Source: Streptomyces sp. TLI_105
Lineage (GTDB): Bacteria; Actinomycetota; Actinomycetes; Streptomycetales; Streptomycetaceae
Assembly: GCF_900105415.1 (NCBI RefSeq)
Contig: NZ_FNSM01000001.1
Location: 5,977,501-6,041,500, forward strand
Reading direction: 5' to 3'
Length of the DNA: 64,000 bases
The notes beneath the pieces were generated by a model. That model had not been told where the DNA came from. It did not search any database and worked only from the letters and a program-made list of their open reading frames with translations. A program made the position numbers and the translations under genes. Positions 31,640 to 39,315 of this stretch are shown one piece after another (positions within the stretch are counted from its first letter, which is position 1; every line of letters starts with the position of its first letter).

Positions 31640-34456
31640 TCAGAAGATCAGGTTGTAGATCTGCCAGCCGCCGCCGACCCGCACGCGCGGCGCGAAGGGG
31701 GTGCTGGAGCCGGTGCCCGGGAAGGTCCACAGCACGCCCGTGCTGTCACGGGTGGTGAAGTCGACCTTGCCGTCGCGGGTCAGGTCGCTCGGACCGACCA
31801 GGCTGTTGTAGGTCTGCCAGCCCGCGCTGATCTTCACCCGGGGGGAGAAGAGCGTGCTCGTGCCGGTGCCCTTGAACATCCACATGTTGCCGGAGGTGTC
31901 GCGCGCCATGACGTCGGGCTTGCCGTCACCGGTCAGGTCGCCGGTGCCGACCAGCTGGTTGTAGATCGTCCAGCCGGCGCTGACCTTCACCCGCGCGGCG
32001 AACGGCGTCGCGGGGGTGCCGGTGCCCTTGAACAGCCACAGGTTGCCCGAGGGCTCGCGCGCCAGCAGGTCGGCCTTGCCGTCGCCGGTGATGTCGCGGA
32101 CGCCCACCATGCGGTCGTAGATCTGCCAGCCCGCGCTGACCTTGATCCTCGACTTGAACGGCATCGACGGGTTCCCGCTGCCCGGGAAGTACCACATGAC
32201 GCCGGTGGTGTCCCGGGCCATGACGTCGCCGGTGCCGTCCGCCCGCAGGGCGGTCATCGGGGTCACGGTGTTGTACGTGTTCCACCCGGCGCTGATCCGG
32301 TACCGGGTCAGGTAGGGGGCGGAGACGCTGCCGCTGCCCTGGTACTGCCACAGGACACCGGAGGTGTCACGGGCGAGCAGGTTGTAGCGGTTGGTCGCGG
32401 AGACGGGCGCCTTGGTGGCGACCTCCTTGACGTCGCTCGCCTTCACCCAGGCCATGCGGTGGTTGTAGCGGATCGGGATGAAGATGTTGGTCGTGCCGAC
32501 GACGCGGGTGCCGTCGGTGTTGTAGGCGCTGTAGTAGTAGTCGCCCGGGACCGGGTCGCCGGCCTTCACGTACAGCTGCCCGGCCGGGAGGCTGTACTTC
32601 GTCAGCGACGCGCTGTTGCTGGCCTGGACCGGGACGCCGGTGCCCGTGTAGGCGGCGTCCTCGGGGTAGGCGCGGCCGTAGACCGGGATCGAGGTGGCGC
32701 CGTCCTTGGCGGTGATCGCCGTCTTCACGTCCACGGGGGCCGTGTACTGGCCGCCGGGGTTGTAGAACCAGGCCTTCTGGCCGCCGTACCAGATGGCGGT
32801 CCAGTCGGTCCGGGACTCGGCGACGACGTGGGTGCTGCCGGCCGTGACCTTGTTCGCCCAGTTGGAACCGAACTGCCAGCCCGAGGTGAAGTACGGGTCG
32901 GTCAGCGCCTTGGTCTGGTCGGCCACCGGCTCCGAGTAGAGGTAGCCGAAGTTGACGGGCAGCGCCGCGGTGGTCTTGGTGACGTACTGGTCGCCGACCT
33001 TCTCCGTGTACTTCATCTGCTGCTGGTTGGCCGAGGTGAACGGCGGGACGACGCGCACCAGCTGACCGGCCTGGAGCGGGCCGCCCGCGCCGCCGGCACC
33101 GGTGGGGGCACCCACCAGGCTCATGAAGTGGTTCCAGTCCCAGAACGGGCCCGGGTCCCAGTGGTCCTGGATCTTGCTGTCCAGGATGCTCGGCACGTCG
33201 TCGTGGCCGATGACGTGCTCGCGGTCCAGCGGGATGGAGAACTTCGCGGCCAGGTACTTCACGAGGGCCGCGGAGGACTCGTACTCCGGCTCGGTGTACC
33301 AGCCGGCGTCACCCTTGATGGCGTAGCCCTCGTGCTCGATGCCGATCGAGTGCATGTTGAGGGTCTTGTTGCCGGCGTGGTACGCCTCGTTCTTGGTCTC
33401 CACCATCTGCGTCACGCGGCCGTCGGCGCGGACGATGTAGTGGGCGCTGGCGTAGCTCAGCGGGTTCTGGAAGACGGAGACCGCTCCGTCGTGGTTGCCC
33501 TCGATGTCGTGGATGACGATCTGGCGGACGTCGAAGCCGTTCGTGCCACGGCTCGCGATGTTGTAGTTGCCGTCGTTCTGCGAGTAGGCGGCCGGGATGA
33601 AGGCGCAGGCGAGGCCGGAGGGGCACTCGACCGCCGGGGTCTCACTGGTGGCCGTGAAGCTCGCCGCCAGCGGCACGTTCGACGGCTTGACCGGCTCCAC
33701 CGACGGGTCCGCCGGCAGGACGACCTGCTCACCGTCAGCGGTGATCTCCCGCTCACCCGTCCGGATGGACTCGAATACGCGCTTCGCGAAGAGGTCGGCG
33801 CCCTTCCGGTCCTCGGACTGGCTGTAGCGGGCGACGGCCGGGTACCAGGCGCCCGGGTCGTCGGACAGCTCGGCGCCGGCCTGCTTCTGGTACTCGGCGA
33901 GGAGCGCGGCACCGGCGCGGATCGAGGCGGTGGTGTCGTTCTGCACGGACTCGGTCGAGTCGTCGATCAGCTCGGCGGCCTTGTCGAGCGTGTGCAGCGT
34001 CGGGTCGGAGGTGTCGATCTTCGTCTTCGCCTCGGGGAGGGCGGCCAGCGCCTTCTTCCCGTCGAACCGCTTCTCGACGCGCGGGTCGCCGCTCCGGTTC
34101 ATCAGGTCGAGCAGGTGCTCGTCCGTGTCCTGCTCCACGTCCTCGGGGTCGACCTTCGTCAGCCCCATGACGTTGTACGCGCCCGTGGTGCTCGGCTGCC
34201 CCTCGTGCGACTCCCACCGCGTCTGGCGGTACGACACCGCCATCAGCACGCTCTGCGGCACATCGAACTCACGGGCCGCGTTTGCGAACTGCGTCTGGAG
34301 GGAAGGGTCCCCCCCGGGCTTGCCGTCGCCCGTCACGCCGAGGAGGCCCGGCGAGGCGACTGCGATGGATCCGATGGTGGCGGTGGCGACGACAGCAGCC
34401 GCCGCCCCGTACAAGAGTCGTTTCTTCTTACGATCCCTGCGGTGCCTCTGGGTCAC
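31640..34456 (-). CDS. Secreted N-acetylmuramoyl-L-alanine amidase with C-terminal FG-GAP/VCBS repeats
   Basis: 938 residues from GTG 34456 (AGGGG upstream; GTG 34462 is an alternative). A basic start KKKRLLYG and hydrophobic segment AAAAVVATATIGSIAV form the export signal. Residues about 40-230 are a helical domain with lysozyme-like spacing. The amidase-2/PGRP domain spans about 305-450: zinc ligands in RQIVIHDIEGN and HVIGHDDVP, with SAHYIVRADGRVTQMV. At about 690-938 come repeats of GDLTGDGKPDVMARDTSG type, likely Ca2+-binding beta-propeller blades. It should cleave wall peptides from MurNAc, possibly after surface attachment. Confidence 0.93.
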   Translation of the reverse strand: MTQRHRRDRKKKRLLYGAAAAVVATATIGSIAVASPGLLGVTGDGKPGGDPSLQTQFANAAREFDVPQSVLMAVSYRQTRWESHEGQPSTTGAYNVMGLTKVDPEDVEQDTDEHLLDLMNRSGDPRVEKRFDGKKALAALPEAKTKIDTSDPTLHTLDKAAELIDDSTESVQNDTTASIRAGAALLAEYQKQAGAELSDDPGAWYPAVARYSQSEDRKGADLFAKRVFESIRTGEREITADGEQVVLPADPSVEPVKPSNVPLAASFTATSETPAVECPSGLACAFIPAAYSQNDGNYNIASRGTNGFDVRQIVIHDIEGNHDGAVSVFQNPLSYASAHYIVRADGRVTQMVETKNEAYHAGNKTLNMHSIGIEHEGYAIKGDAGWYTEPEYESSAALVKYLAAKFSIPLDREHVIGHDDVPSILDSKIQDHWDPGPFWDWNHFMSLVGAPTGAGGAGGPLQAGQLVRVVPPFTSANQQQMKYTEKVGDQYVTKTTAALPVNFGYLYSEPVADQTKALTDPYFTSGWQFGSNWANKVTAGSTHVVAESRTDWTAIWYGGQKAWFYNPGGQYTAPVDVKTAITAKDGATSIPVYGRAYPEDAAYTGTGVPVQASNSASLTKYSLPAGQLYVKAGDPVPGDYYYSAYNTDGTRVVGTTNIFIPIRYNHRMAWVKASDVKEVATKAPVSATNRYNLLARDTSGVLWQYQGSGSVSAPYLTRYRISAGWNTYNTVTPMTALRADGTGDVMARDTTGVMWYFPGSGNPSMPFKSRIKVSAGWQIYDRMVGVRDITGDGKADLLAREPSGNLWLFKGTGTPATPFAARVKVSAGWTIYNQLVGTGDLTGDGKPDVMARDTSGNMWMFKGTGTSTLFSPRVKISAGWQTYNSLVGPSDLTRDGKVDFTTRDSTGVLWTFPGTGSSTPFAPRVRVGGGWQIYNLIF

Positions 34457-34611
34457 GCCCACCCCTGTGAGTTCGACTTTGCTCTTGTTAAACGGGCCAG
34501 AGGGTAACACCTTCGGAAGGCGTGAAGATCTCCAGGGGACATTTCGGGTGTGACATCCCGGACGCGCGTCTCAGTCATTGGGCAGGGGGCAGGACCGGAC
34601 GAAGAACCCCT

Positions 34612-34617
34612 TACTGT
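34612..34617 (+). promoter_or_regulatory. -10 element of the leaderless aroH transcript
   Basis: TACTGT ends seven bases before GTG 34625. No ribosome-binding site. Confidence 0.5.
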
Positions 34618-34624
34618 GGTGCTT

Positions 34625-35977
34625 GTGACCGTGAACGCTGATTCCCACGCCGTCGCCAAGGCGACCTGGCGAGACCTGCCCGCGGCGCAGCAGCCCGAGT
34701 ACCCCGATGCCGAGGCTCTGCGCGATGTGATCGCGGACCTCGAGTCGTATCCTCCGCTCGTCTTCGCCGGCGAGTGCGACCAGCTGCGCGCCCGGATGGG
34801 AGCCGTCGCCCGTGGCGAGGCGTTCCTGCTCCAGGGCGGCGACTGCGCCGAGGCCTTCGACGCCGTGTCGGCCGACCACATCAGGGCCAAGCTCAAGACG
34901 CTGCTCCAGATGAGTGCCGTCCTCACCTACGCGGCCTCCGTGCCCGTGGTGAAGGTCGGCCGCATCGCCGGCCAGTACTCGAAGCCCCGTTCAAAGGGGA
35001 CCGAGACCCGTGACGGCGTGACCCTGCCGACCTACCGGGGCGACTCGGTCAACGGCTTCGACTTCAACGAGAAGGCCCGCATCCCGGACCCCGAGCGCCT
35101 GAAGCGGATGTACAACGCCTCCGCCTCCACGCTCAACCTGGTCCGCGCCTTCACCACCGGTGGTTACGCCGATCTGCGCCAGGTGCACGCCTGGAACCAG
35201 GACTTCGTGAAGTCGTCCCCCTCGGGCCAGCGCTACGAGGCGCTCGCCCGCGAGATCGACAACGCCCTGAACTTCATGAAGGCCTGCGGCACCGACCCGG
35301 CCGAGTTCAAGGCCGTCGAGTTCTACGCCTCCCACGAGGCGCTGCTGCTCGACTACGAGGGCGCCCTGACCCGTACGGACTCGCGCACCGGCAAGCTGTA
35401 CGACACCTCCGGCCACATGGTCTGGATCGGTGAGCGCACCCGCCAGCTGGACCACGCGCACATCGAGTTCTGCTCGCAGATCGCCAACCCGATCGGCATC
35501 AAGCTCGGCCCGACCACCACGGTGGACGAGGCGCTCACGTACATCGACCGTCTCGACCCGGACCGCGAGCCGGGCCGGCTGACCTTCATCGTCCGCATGG
35601 GCGCCGACAAGGTCCGCGACAAGCTCCCCGAGCTGGTCGAGAAGGTCACCGCCTCCGGTGCGGTCGTCGCCTGGGTCACCGACCCGATGCACGGCAACAC
35701 CTTCGAGGCCGCCTCCGGCCACAAGACCCGCCGCTTCGACGACGTGCTCGACGAGGTCAAGGGCTTCTTCGAGGTCCACAAGGCGCTGGGCACCCACCCG
35801 GGCGGCATCCACGTCGAGCTCACCGGTGACGACGTCACCGAGTGCGTGGGCGGCGGCGACGAGATCTTCGTCGACGACCTGCACCAGCGCTACGAGACGG
35901 CCTGCGACCCGCGGCTCAACCGCAGCCAGTCGCTCGACCTGGCGTTCCTGGTGGCGGAGATGTACCGCGATCAGTAA
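34625..35977 (+). CDS. aroH: Class II 3-deoxy-D-arabino-heptulosonate 7-phosphate synthase
   Basis: 450 residues, plant/actinobacterial type. Blocks include TWRDLPAAQQPEYPD, FAGECDQLR, LLQGGDCAEAF with the metal Cys, GRIAGQYSKPRS, HMVWIGERTRQLDHAH and ECVGGGDEI. It joins phosphoenolpyruvate and erythrose 4-phosphate, the first step to aromatic amino acids. Placing it 3 kb from the fused anthranilate synthase links entry and branch points of the same pathway. Confidence 0.97.
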   Translation: MTVNADSHAVAKATWRDLPAAQQPEYPDAEALRDVIADLESYPPLVFAGECDQLRARMGAVARGEAFLLQGGDCAEAFDAVSADHIRAKLKTLLQMSAVLTYAASVPVVKVGRIAGQYSKPRSKGTETRDGVTLPTYRGDSVNGFDFNEKARIPDPERLKRMYNASASTLNLVRAFTTGGYADLRQVHAWNQDFVKSSPSGQRYEALAREIDNALNFMKACGTDPAEFKAVEFYASHEALLLDYEGALTRTDSRTGKLYDTSGHMVWIGERTRQLDHAHIEFCSQIANPIGIKLGPTTTVDEALTYIDRLDPDREPGRLTFIVRMGADKVRDKLPELVEKVTASGAVVAWVTDPMHGNTFEAASGHKTRRFDDVLDEVKGFFEVHKALGTHPGGIHVELTGDDVTECVGGGDEIFVDDLHQRYETACDPRLNRSQSLDLAFLVAEMYRDQ

Positions 35978-35992
35978 GCGGGTTCCTACGGG

Positions 35993-36027
35993 GATGGGGC
36001 ACGGATCGCTGTGATCCGTGCCCCATC
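35993..36027 (+). terminator. Terminator after aroH
   Basis: Perfect 15-bp stem GATGGGGCACGGATC/GATCCGTGCCCCATC with a five-base loop. Confidence 0.88.
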
Positions 36028-36064
36028 GTCGTCTTCGGGGCTTTCGGGGCTCCGGGCCGCCAGG

Positions 36065-36083
36065 TAAGGTTAGGTTAGCCTTA
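36065..36083 (+). promoter_or_regulatory. Iron box (DmdR/IdeR-type operator)
   Basis: TAAGGTTAGGTTAGCCTTA matches the consensus TTAGGTTAGGCTAACCTAA at 15 of 19 positions. It lies 25 bases before the bfd start, so iron-loaded DmdR1/IdeR should repress bfd. Confidence 0.85.
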
Positions 36084-36108
36084 ACGATCTCGGCGGGAGG
36101 TGGACCGC

Positions 36109-36348
36109 GTGTACGTCTGCTCATGCTTCGGTGTCACGGAGAAGCAGGTCAAGGAGCATGCGGACGCGGGCGCGTGCACGCCCCGCCAGATAGCCTCGGT
36201 CAGCAAGGCCGGCACGGACTGCGGTTCCTGCGTCCGTCGCATCCAGGCCATCCTCGGGCGCGGCAGCTGCCCGCGACGCGAGCTCCTGGACCAGGGCATG
36301 CCCGCCCTGACGGTGGAGACGGTCACGGAACTCCGGGAAGCCGCCTAG
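36109..36348 (+). CDS. bfd: Bacterioferritin-associated ferredoxin
   Basis: 79 residues from GTG 36109, eight bases after GGGAGG. The 2Fe-2S ligands are Cys4 and Cys6 (CSC) and Cys38 and Cys41 (CGSC), the Bfd spacing. Bfd reduces stored iron in bacterioferritin so that it can be released. The upstream iron box means it is made when iron is scarce. It meets bfr tail to tail with a four-base gap. Confidence 0.94.
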   Translation: MYVCSCFGVTEKQVKEHADAGACTPRQIASVSKAGTDCGSCVRRIQAILGRGSCPRRELLDQGMPALTVETVTELREAA

Positions 36349-36352
36349 CCCC

Positions 36353-36829
36353 CTAGCTGGGCTGCTCGATCAGCGTCGAGACGTACAGCGCCTCACCCAG
36401 GGACTCGATCAGCTCCAGCTGCGTGTCCAGGTAGTCGATGTGGTGCTCCTCGTCGGCCAGGATCTCCTCGAAGAGGTTGGCGGACGTGATGTCCCCCTTG
36501 GCGCGCATGACCTCGATCCCGCGCCTGAGGCGGTCGATCGCCTCCACCTCGACCTGGCGGTCCGCCTGGAACATCTCGGTGATCGTCTGGCCGACCCGCA
36601 CATGGAAGAGCCGCTGGTAGTTGGGCAGGCCGTCGAGCATCAGGATGCGCTCGGTCAGCTTGTCCGCGTGCTTCATCTCGTCGATGGACTCTTCGCGGGT
36701 GTACTTGGCGAGCTTCGTCCACCCCTTGTTGTCCTGGATGCGGTAGTGCAGCCAGTACTGGTTGATGGCCGTCAGCTCGCCGGTCAGCTGCTCATTGAGG
36801 AACTCGAGGACCTCGGGGTCGCCCTGCAT
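36353..36829 (-). CDS. bfr: Bacterioferritin
   Basis: 158 residues. Ferroxidase ligands are in GELTAINQ (Glu18), DEMKHAD (Glu51, His54), VEVEAID (Glu94) and DEEHHIDYLD (Glu127, His130). The heme-binding Met52 is in IDEMKHAD. Twenty-four subunits form a shell that stores ferric iron. It lies convergent to bfd, so storage and release factors are together but on opposite strands. I see no good iron box in front of bfr. Confidence 0.96.
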   Translation of the reverse strand: MQGDPEVLEFLNEQLTGELTAINQYWLHYRIQDNKGWTKLAKYTREESIDEMKHADKLTERILMLDGLPNYQRLFHVRVGQTITEMFQADRQVEVEAIDRLRRGIEVMRAKGDITSANLFEEILADEEHHIDYLDTQLELIESLGEALYVSTLIEQPS

Positions 36830-36998
36830 CGCTCCAGGCTCCTTCCACGTTACGTGTCTACGCCGTCACTGGGCGGGATGGCCGCATCCTCGCACCCCGA
36901 ATGGGGGGCGTCCAGTAAGTGCAGGCTTAGTCGCAGTTGCCCGAATCGCACCTCCCGGACGGTCGCCTGGTCATGACCACCCCTCGCCGTCTGTCACC

Positions 36999-37664
36999 AT
37001 GGAGGACATGGGTCAGCCGGAGAGCGGAGTACACCGGGAAGCGGGTCAGCCGGATCGTTCGACGGACTTTCCGCCGGATCTGCCCCCGGGGCAGCGGCTG
37101 CAGCGCGGCTGGCCGGTCACCCATTACGGGCCCGTCCCCAAGTTCAAGCCGGACCGCTGGGAGTTCCGCGTCTTCGGGGCGACGGCCGACGGCGACAAGC
37201 GGTGCTGGAACCACGAGGAATTCTCGGCCCTTCCGTTCTCCACGGTCGTGGCCGATCTGCACTGCGTCACGAAGTTCAGCATGCTCGGGGCCGAATGGGG
37301 CGGCGTCCCCGCCCGCACGATCCTGGAGCTCGCTCCGCCCGCCCCCCACGTGACGCACGTGATGGTCTGGGCCGAGTACGGATACAGCGCCAACATGCGG
37401 CTCGCCGACTTCGCCGCGGACGGCACGATCTTCGCCACCCACAAGGACGGGGAGCTGCTCACCGCCGAGCACGGCTTCCCGCTGCGGCTCGTCGTCCCGC
37501 ACCTGTACGCCTGGAAGGGGCCCAAGTGGGTCCGGGGCGTGGAGTACATGGCGGCCGACCGCCGGGGCTTCTGGGAGGAGCGCGGCTACCACAACCTCGG
37601 TGATCCGTGGACGGAGCAGCGCTACTCGTACCAGGAGGAACCGGGAGACGGCCCGGAGCTGTAG
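36999..37664 (+). CDS. Sulfite-oxidase-type molybdopterin oxidoreductase
   Basis: 221 residues with the molybdopterin-binding domain only. The molybdenum-coordinating Cys is in ADLHCVTKFS; HVMVWAEYGYSANM and PLRLVVPHLYAWKGPKWV are typical of the fold. No Tat signal and no heme or dimerisation domain, so it is probably cytosolic or needs partners. ATG 36999 is used; ATG 37008, with GGAGG too close, is less likely. The substrate is unknown. Confidence 0.9.
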   Translation: MEDMGQPESGVHREAGQPDRSTDFPPDLPPGQRLQRGWPVTHYGPVPKFKPDRWEFRVFGATADGDKRCWNHEEFSALPFSTVVADLHCVTKFSMLGAEWGGVPARTILELAPPAPHVTHVMVWAEYGYSANMRLADFAADGTIFATHKDGELLTAEHGFPLRLVVPHLYAWKGPKWVRGVEYMAADRRGFWEERGYHNLGDPWTEQRYSYQEEPGDGPEL

Positions 37665-37689
37665 CCGCTCCGGACCGTCCGTGGTGCGG

Positions 37690-38364
37690 TCAGTGGTGGT
37701 ACTGGTGGACCACCGCGTGCCCCTTGCCGCGGCCGATCATCCACTTGTTGACCGGCGTGGTCAGTACGAAGGCGACGCCGAGCGAGATCGCGAGCACGAT
37801 CCAGAAGAGCGGCTCGTCGAGGTGCGCGTCCATGGCGCCGGGCCAGAGGGCGATGACGCCGTTGTCGATGATCTCCATGACGGCGATGGAGAGGGTGTCG
37901 GCGGCGAGGGCGACCTTGAAGGCCGTCCTGAAGTCGACGCCGGCGGCCAGGATGCCGCGCAGGGTGAGCGCGTAGCCGAAGAAGAAGGCCAGGATGATCG
38001 CGAGGACCATCGTCGGCATGTTGCCCCAGCCGAACGCGGTGCCGATGATCATGCCGAGGATCTCGCCGATGGCGCAGCCGGTGAGGCAGTGCAGGGTGGC
38101 CTGGGCGGCCATGGCCCAGGAGACGGTGCCGCCGGGGGCGTGATGCCCCTCGTGGCCGGCGTGGGCCGCGTGGGTGGCGTGGGTGGCGTGGCTCTGGTGG
38201 TCGGCGTGGCCGGTGTGGGCCGTGTGATCGTGGTGCTCGCCGTGGCTCGCGTGGGCGGTGTGGTCTCCGTGACCGGCATGGTTGCTGTGGTCGACGTGCC
38301 CGACATGGCCCCGGTGACCCTCGTGGCCTTCATGGCCGTGGTGTGCGTGCTCTTCGTGCTGCAT
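37690..38364 (-). CDS. DUF4396 membrane protein with a His-rich N-terminus
   Basis: 224 residues. The first 75 are dominated by His in HxGH, HxxH and HxSH steps, with no Cys, and should bind metal ions. Four membrane helices follow (about 80-210), ending KGHAVVHQYHH. DUF4396 proteins are often near copper genes. A CsoR-like site lies at 38415-38431, 50 bases upstream, so copper handling is the likely role. Transport activity is not shown by any motif. Confidence 0.88.
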   Translation of the reverse strand: MQHEEHAHHGHEGHEGHRGHVGHVDHSNHAGHGDHTAHASHGEHHDHTAHTGHADHQSHATHATHAAHAGHEGHHAPGGTVSWAMAAQATLHCLTGCAIGEILGMIIGTAFGWGNMPTMVLAIILAFFFGYALTLRGILAAGVDFRTAFKVALAADTLSIAVMEIIDNGVIALWPGAMDAHLDEPLFWIVLAISLGVAFVLTTPVNKWMIGRGKGHAVVHQYHH

Positions 38365-38414
38365 GAGAGGTGCCCCCAGCCTCGTGTACGGTTCCTGCCA
38401 TTACTGGGAACCGT

Positions 38415-38431
38415 ATACCCCCCTAGGGTAT
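38415..38431 (-). promoter_or_regulatory. CsoR-like copper operator
   Basis: ATACCC, spacer CCCTA, GGGTAT: a six-base inverted repeat with C/G tracts, as in CsoR-type Cu(I) sensor sites. It overlaps a TATACG hexamer that could be the -10 of the DUF4396 gene. Confidence 0.65.
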
Positions 38432-38448
38432 TCCTCAAGCGGAAATGA

Positions 38449-39309
38449 TCAACCTCGGCGCTCGCGGAGCTTCTTCAGGAGCTCGATGTCGGCGACGTGT
38501 CCTTCCTTGCCGCCCGGGGTCTCGATGATCAGCGGTACGTTCTCGGTGGCCGGGTGGCGCAGGAGTTTCCCGAAGGCCTCCTCGCCTATGTGACCTGCCC
38601 CGATGTTCGCGTGCCGGTCCTTGTGCGCGCCCACGACGTCCTTCGAGTCGTTGGCGTGGATCAGCTTGAGCCGCCCCTCGCCGACCGTGTCCACCAGCAG
38701 GTCCAGCGTCTGCGCCGCTCCGTGCGGGCCCGCCAGGTCGTGGCCGGCAGCGAAGATGTGACAGGTGTCGAGGCAGACGCCCAGCTTCGGGTGGTGGTCG
38801 AGCGCGTCGAAGTACGGGCCGAAGTCCCAGGTCCGCGAGCAGAGCGAGAAGCCCTGGCCCGCCGTCGACTCCAGGAGCAGGTACGGGTCGTCCTCGTGCG
38901 TCAGCTCGTCGAGGAGCGGCAGCATCCGCTCGCGCACCTGGGCGAGCGCCACCTCGCGCGGCCGGCCGCCGGTCGCCGAGCCGGTGTGCACCACCACGCC
39001 CTTGGCGCCGATCTCCCGGCCCCGGCGCAGCGAGTGCCGCAGGGACTCCACCGACTTCTCCACCGTGGCCTCGGTGTGGGACCCGAAGTTGATCAGGTAC
39101 GGGGCGTGCACCCACGCCGAGATCGACTCGGCCTCGCACTCGGCCCGGAAGCGCTCGTCCTGGGCCGGGTTGCCGACCGGGGTCGCCCAGCCGCGCGGAT
39201 TGGCGACGAAGACCTGCACGGTCTCGGCGCCGAGCTCACGGGCGTAGCAGAGGCCGGTCGTGGCGAGGCCACCGGCCACGGGGACGTGGCCGCCGACGGG
39301 GTTGCGCAT
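38449..39309 (-). CDS. nfo: Endonuclease IV-like apurinic/apyrimidinic endonuclease
   Basis: 286 residues, TIM-barrel AP endonuclease 2 family. Metal ligands occur in VHAPYLINFGS, VVHTGSATGG, LLLESTAGQG, GVCLDTCHIFAAG, LIHANDSKD and PLIIETPGG. It nicks DNA at abasic sites. It directly precedes the DUF4396 gene on the same strand with an 84-base gap, and follows the kinase gene by six bases, so kinase and nuclease probably share a transcript. Confidence 0.94.
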   Translation of the reverse strand: MRNPVGGHVPVAGGLATTGLCYARELGAETVQVFVANPRGWATPVGNPAQDERFRAECEAESISAWVHAPYLINFGSHTEATVEKSVESLRHSLRRGREIGAKGVVVHTGSATGGRPREVALAQVRERMLPLLDELTHEDDPYLLLESTAGQGFSLCSRTWDFGPYFDALDHHPKLGVCLDTCHIFAAGHDLAGPHGAAQTLDLLVDTVGEGRLKLIHANDSKDVVGAHKDRHANIGAGHIGEEAFGKLLRHPATENVPLIIETPGGKEGHVADIELLKKLRERRG

Positions 39310-39315
39310 GGGTTT

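Noticed and set aside
31634..34507. Long open frame (957 codons) on the plus strand opposite the amidase gene
   Set aside because: It is the GC-bias shadow of the minus-strand amidase: composition is Val/Gly/Arg/Asp repetition with no motif, and the amidase has clear domains.
36840..36960. Possible iron box upstream of bfr
   Set aside because: CTAAGCCTGCACTTAC has some resemblance but too few matches to the 19-bp consensus to call.
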